Below are positions 61,974-64,000 of a stretch of 64,000 bases of DNA, piece after piece. The stretch spans positions 29,700,794-29,764,793 of the forward strand of contig OZ038450.1 in the NCBI GenBank assembly GCA_964036195.1, read 5' to 3'. Numbering within the stretch: position 1 is the stretch's first letter; every line of letters begins with the position of its first letter. Position numbers and translations under genes: made by a program. The notes below the pieces were generated by a model. That model was not told the DNA's origin and searched no databases. It worked only from the letters and a program-made list of their open reading frames with translations. The DNA comes from Sphaerolaimus hirsutus (lineage: Eukaryota > Nematoda > Chromadorea > Monhysterida > Sphaerolaimidae).

Positions 61974-64000
61974 TTAATTTGTGTTTGTTATCTTATACAA
62001 ATGCAAACAAGCCAAGGTATCATCCACAGTGAAGGTGATTGTTGTGTTGACGATGAACCATAGCGAAACGCGATGGCGTCCAGCGGGGTACGTTTGCTCG
62101 AGCAGTTTGAAGCGGAAGCCGTGGTCGCGCGGGTGGTACAGTCGAGCAGCATATCCCGCGGGAATCGTGACGCGAATGCCCGTTTCGAAACAGCTGTGGG
62201 GTGGCACCAGGATTTTGAGACGTGTTGGTAGAATGTGTAACGTGCCGGTGTTGTCGTGTGCCGCCATACACTCTGTCGCCTCGGCTATGTCCGCGTTCAG
62301 AAGGGGAACCGCAGGCGCCTGGCGTCTGTCGTTGGTTGGCCCCGGGTGTTGCCATAGGTCAGCTGCGATGCCTTGATCGATCTGCCCGATGATGTTGGTC
62401 TCGTAGTTCATGCTGCCACCATCCGGAAGAGGGGTCGTTCGCCATTCTGCATCGTCGCTTTCCAACTGGCTCAAGTTCAGCAATTCCCGGCACAACGCGT
62501 CCGTGTCGTCCTCTGGGGTCCCTTGTTGATTTCGAATCATGCCGATGACTTTCTTCTTTGGGTTGACGCGCAGGTTGTATCTGGTGGCCATTCGAGGTTG
62601 CGGTGCTGTGTTGTTTGGCGGGGGCACCGTCGGTGCTGTGTTGTATGCCTCCTGTTGACTCTGTGCGGCGGCCGTCGTGTCTGCGGGTGCTATGGCTGGC
62701 GTGGACGCGCCGTCATTGGCTTCGGGCGCCGTTGTTCCGTCAGTTTCTTGTGCGGCTGGGCCACCGTGCCCAAATGTCGGGTACGTGTCCTCGCGTGGGT
62801 ACCATGTCTTGACCAGCATGGCGGGAAATCTCAGGTGTGGTCCATCCGGTTCATTCCATTTCTGTAGGTGGACCGTTTTTGGTGGGTCGCCGATCAGTTT
62901 AGTCACCATGTACGGCCCAATCCATAGATCTCTGGTTTTTCCTGTCTGGTTTCTGGGTATGGTCATTGATTTCTTGAGCACCAGGCACCCAGTTTGCAGG
63001 TTCTGTGGTTTGGTGCATTTGCGATCGTGCAGATTCTTGTTCTGTCTGTTTTGTTCTTGATTTGCCTTGTTCGCGAATGCCCAGATGCGCCGCAGGTTGG
63101 CCATCAGTGTGCTGATGTAACTCGGGTATTCCATGGCTGTTTCAAATCTTTTTGGTGTCAAGTCGGCTGCTAGAGTGGTGCGCGGCATTTGTCCAAAAAC
63201 GCATGTGTAGGGTGAGACCCCAGTCGCCGAGTGTACCGCCATTCGGTTCGCCATTAGCGCAAATGGTAACCAAGTCGGCCAATCATGGTGGTCTAAATCT
63301 CTCATGCATGCTGCCAGCAAGCCTAGCAGGCTCCGGTTCGCCCTTTCCACTATGCCGTTGCTCTGGGGATGAAATGGCGCCGTACTTATTTTTCGTATCT
63401 GGAACAGCTTCGTGATTTCGGTGAAGATCTCGCCAGTGAATGAAGCATGGCAGTCCGACGTCAGATACGTTGGTGCTCCATATTTGCAGATCCAGTTTTC
63501 GACCAGCAGTTGGGCTGCAGTTTTGGCATCGGTGCGTTCCACAGCCCATCCGTCTGCCCAGCGTGAGCATCTGTCGACAACCAGAAATACGTAGCTGTGT
63601 CCGGAGTAACTGGTTGGCAGCTCTAGGTGATCGATATGTATCCACTCGAAAGGCTGTAAAGTTTGCTGTGTTTCCGGCAGTGGTAGCCTGGTCTTTGGTA
63701 CTGGCGTGTTGCGTGCTTGGCAATGTGCACACGTTCTGATGTAGTTGTATGCGTCCTGGTTCATCTCTGGCCAGTACAGGTGTTGGGACATCAACGAGAT
63801 CACCTTTCGCGCATTTAGGTGTCCCCCTAATGTGGTCGAATGATGTTCCGCAATCATTTGCACCCGGAGTGACTTCGGCACATATACTCTGGTGCGTCTT
63901 GCTTTTTCCGTTGGCTGTGTGGGGTTACGTACATAGGCCAACAGGTTCGAATAGGCGAAGTGTGCCCCGTAGCATGGACGGGCGCCTTCGTCCATTTCCC
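61974..64000 (-). CDS. Ty3/gypsy pol C-terminal part: integrase plus dUTPase-like tail
   Basis: The frame enters from the right edge and stops at 61,974. In order: an H2C2 zinc-binding region (H.....HLNARK with TCAHCQARN), and the integrase core with HIDHLELP, LTSDCHASF and the Glu of NGIVERANRS as the DDE triad. Next come CVFGQMPR, then LQTGCLVLKK and WIGPYMVTKLIG of the GPY/F module. A Pro/Thr/Ala-rich linker follows. The last ~80 residues (ETGIRVTIPAGYAARL, then VSLWFIVNTTITFTVDD) follow the trimeric dUTPase strand pattern, but the usual catalytic Asp segment is not conserved. About 673 codons are in the window. Reverse transcriptase and RNase H would lie to the right. Confidence 0.95.
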   Translation of the reverse strand, partial: EMDEGARPCYGAHFAYSNLLAYVRNPTQPTEKARRTRVYVPKSLRVQMIAEHHSTTLGGHLNARKVISLMSQHLYWPEMNQDAYNYIRTCAHCQARNTPVPKTRLPLPETQQTLQPFEWIHIDHLELPTSYSGHSYVFLVVDRCSRWADGWAVERTDAKTAAQLLVENWICKYGAPTYLTSDCHASFTGEIFTEITKLFQIRKISTAPFHPQSNGIVERANRSLLGLLAACMRDLDHHDWPTWLPFALMANRMAVHSATGVSPYTCVFGQMPRTTLAADLTPKRFETAMEYPSYISTLMANLRRIWAFANKANQEQNRQNKNLHDRKCTKPQNLQTGCLVLKKSMTIPRNQTGKTRDLWIGPYMVTKLIGDPPKTVHLQKWNEPDGPHLRFPAMLVKTWYPREDTYPTFGHGGPAAQETDGTTAPEANDGASTPAIAPADTTAAAQSQQEAYNTAPTVPPPNNTAPQPRMATRYNLRVNPKKKVIGMIRNQQGTPEDDTDALCRELLNLSQLESDDAEWRTTPLPDGGSMNYETNIIGQIDQGIAADLWQHPGPTNDRRQAPAVPLLNADIAEATECMAAHDNTGTLHILPTRLKILVPPHSCFETGIRVTIPAGYAARLYHPRDHGFRFKLLEQTYPAGRHRVSLWFIVNTTITFTVDDTLACLHLYKITNTN

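Overview
This window reads as nuclear DNA of an invertebrate metazoan. The grounds are intron-split genes with GT/AG junctions, exons resembling seipin, JKAMP and headcase, BEL/Pao and Ty3/gypsy pol sequence, and a very dense load of short non-autonomous DNA transposons. I cannot name the species. One 200-bp assembly gap lies at 53,561-53,760.

Host genes. (1) A minus-strand gene of short coiled-coil exons lies at about 11.3-5.6 kb. (2) A minus-strand headcase (HECA)-like gene starts at 46,060 and runs down to 23,846. The 3' half of its exons is repeated as a second, truncated set at 19.6-15.4 kb, and a still older exon-like remnant lies near 12.4 kb. (3) A plus-strand seipin (BSCL2) gene has six exons between 46,507 and 55,069 and sits head-to-head with the HECA-like gene. 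(4) The first two exons of a plus-strand JKAMP gene lie at 56,890 and 59,575. Splice phases agree across most of these junctions.

The outstanding object is a 12.7-kb insertion at 24,371-37,084, inside one intron of the HECA-like gene. It interrupts an older MITE and is flanked by CAAG. It carries two apparently identical 666-bp direct repeats. On the minus strand it holds a 447-codon ORF, then an overlapping 1,171-codon ORF whose C-terminus is a NADAR/YbiA-type domain, a two-exon gene, and a further long ORF that reads off the left end. The two big ORFs are joined at a UUU_UGA site that looks built for +1 ribosomal frameshifting. I see no reverse transcriptase, integrase or transposase in it. 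Scattered through it are 16 hairpins sharing one architecture: a private outer stem, a conserved inner stem that covaries between copies, and an octamer loop GRCGYAGG (one copy GACATAGG). I regard this as the best candidate for an undescribed mobile or virus-like system here.

The rest is layered transposons. Several hAT-type MITE families (8-bp target duplications) share TAGGG-type ends and have arms made of one short iterated word such as CCCGAT, CGATAT, CCGGTCCC, CCGTTTT, AAACGTTTTT, GCGCTTTTTT or GGTTCC. Three of them share a homologous unique core but carry different words. Other families have CCGTATTTCC ends (TA duplications), CAGGGGTCTCC ends or CAGGGACGTATCC ends (8-bp duplications). 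Several very long palindromes are present. A Ty3/gypsy element enters from the right edge (61,329-64,000); its pol C-terminus resembles a decayed dUTPase.
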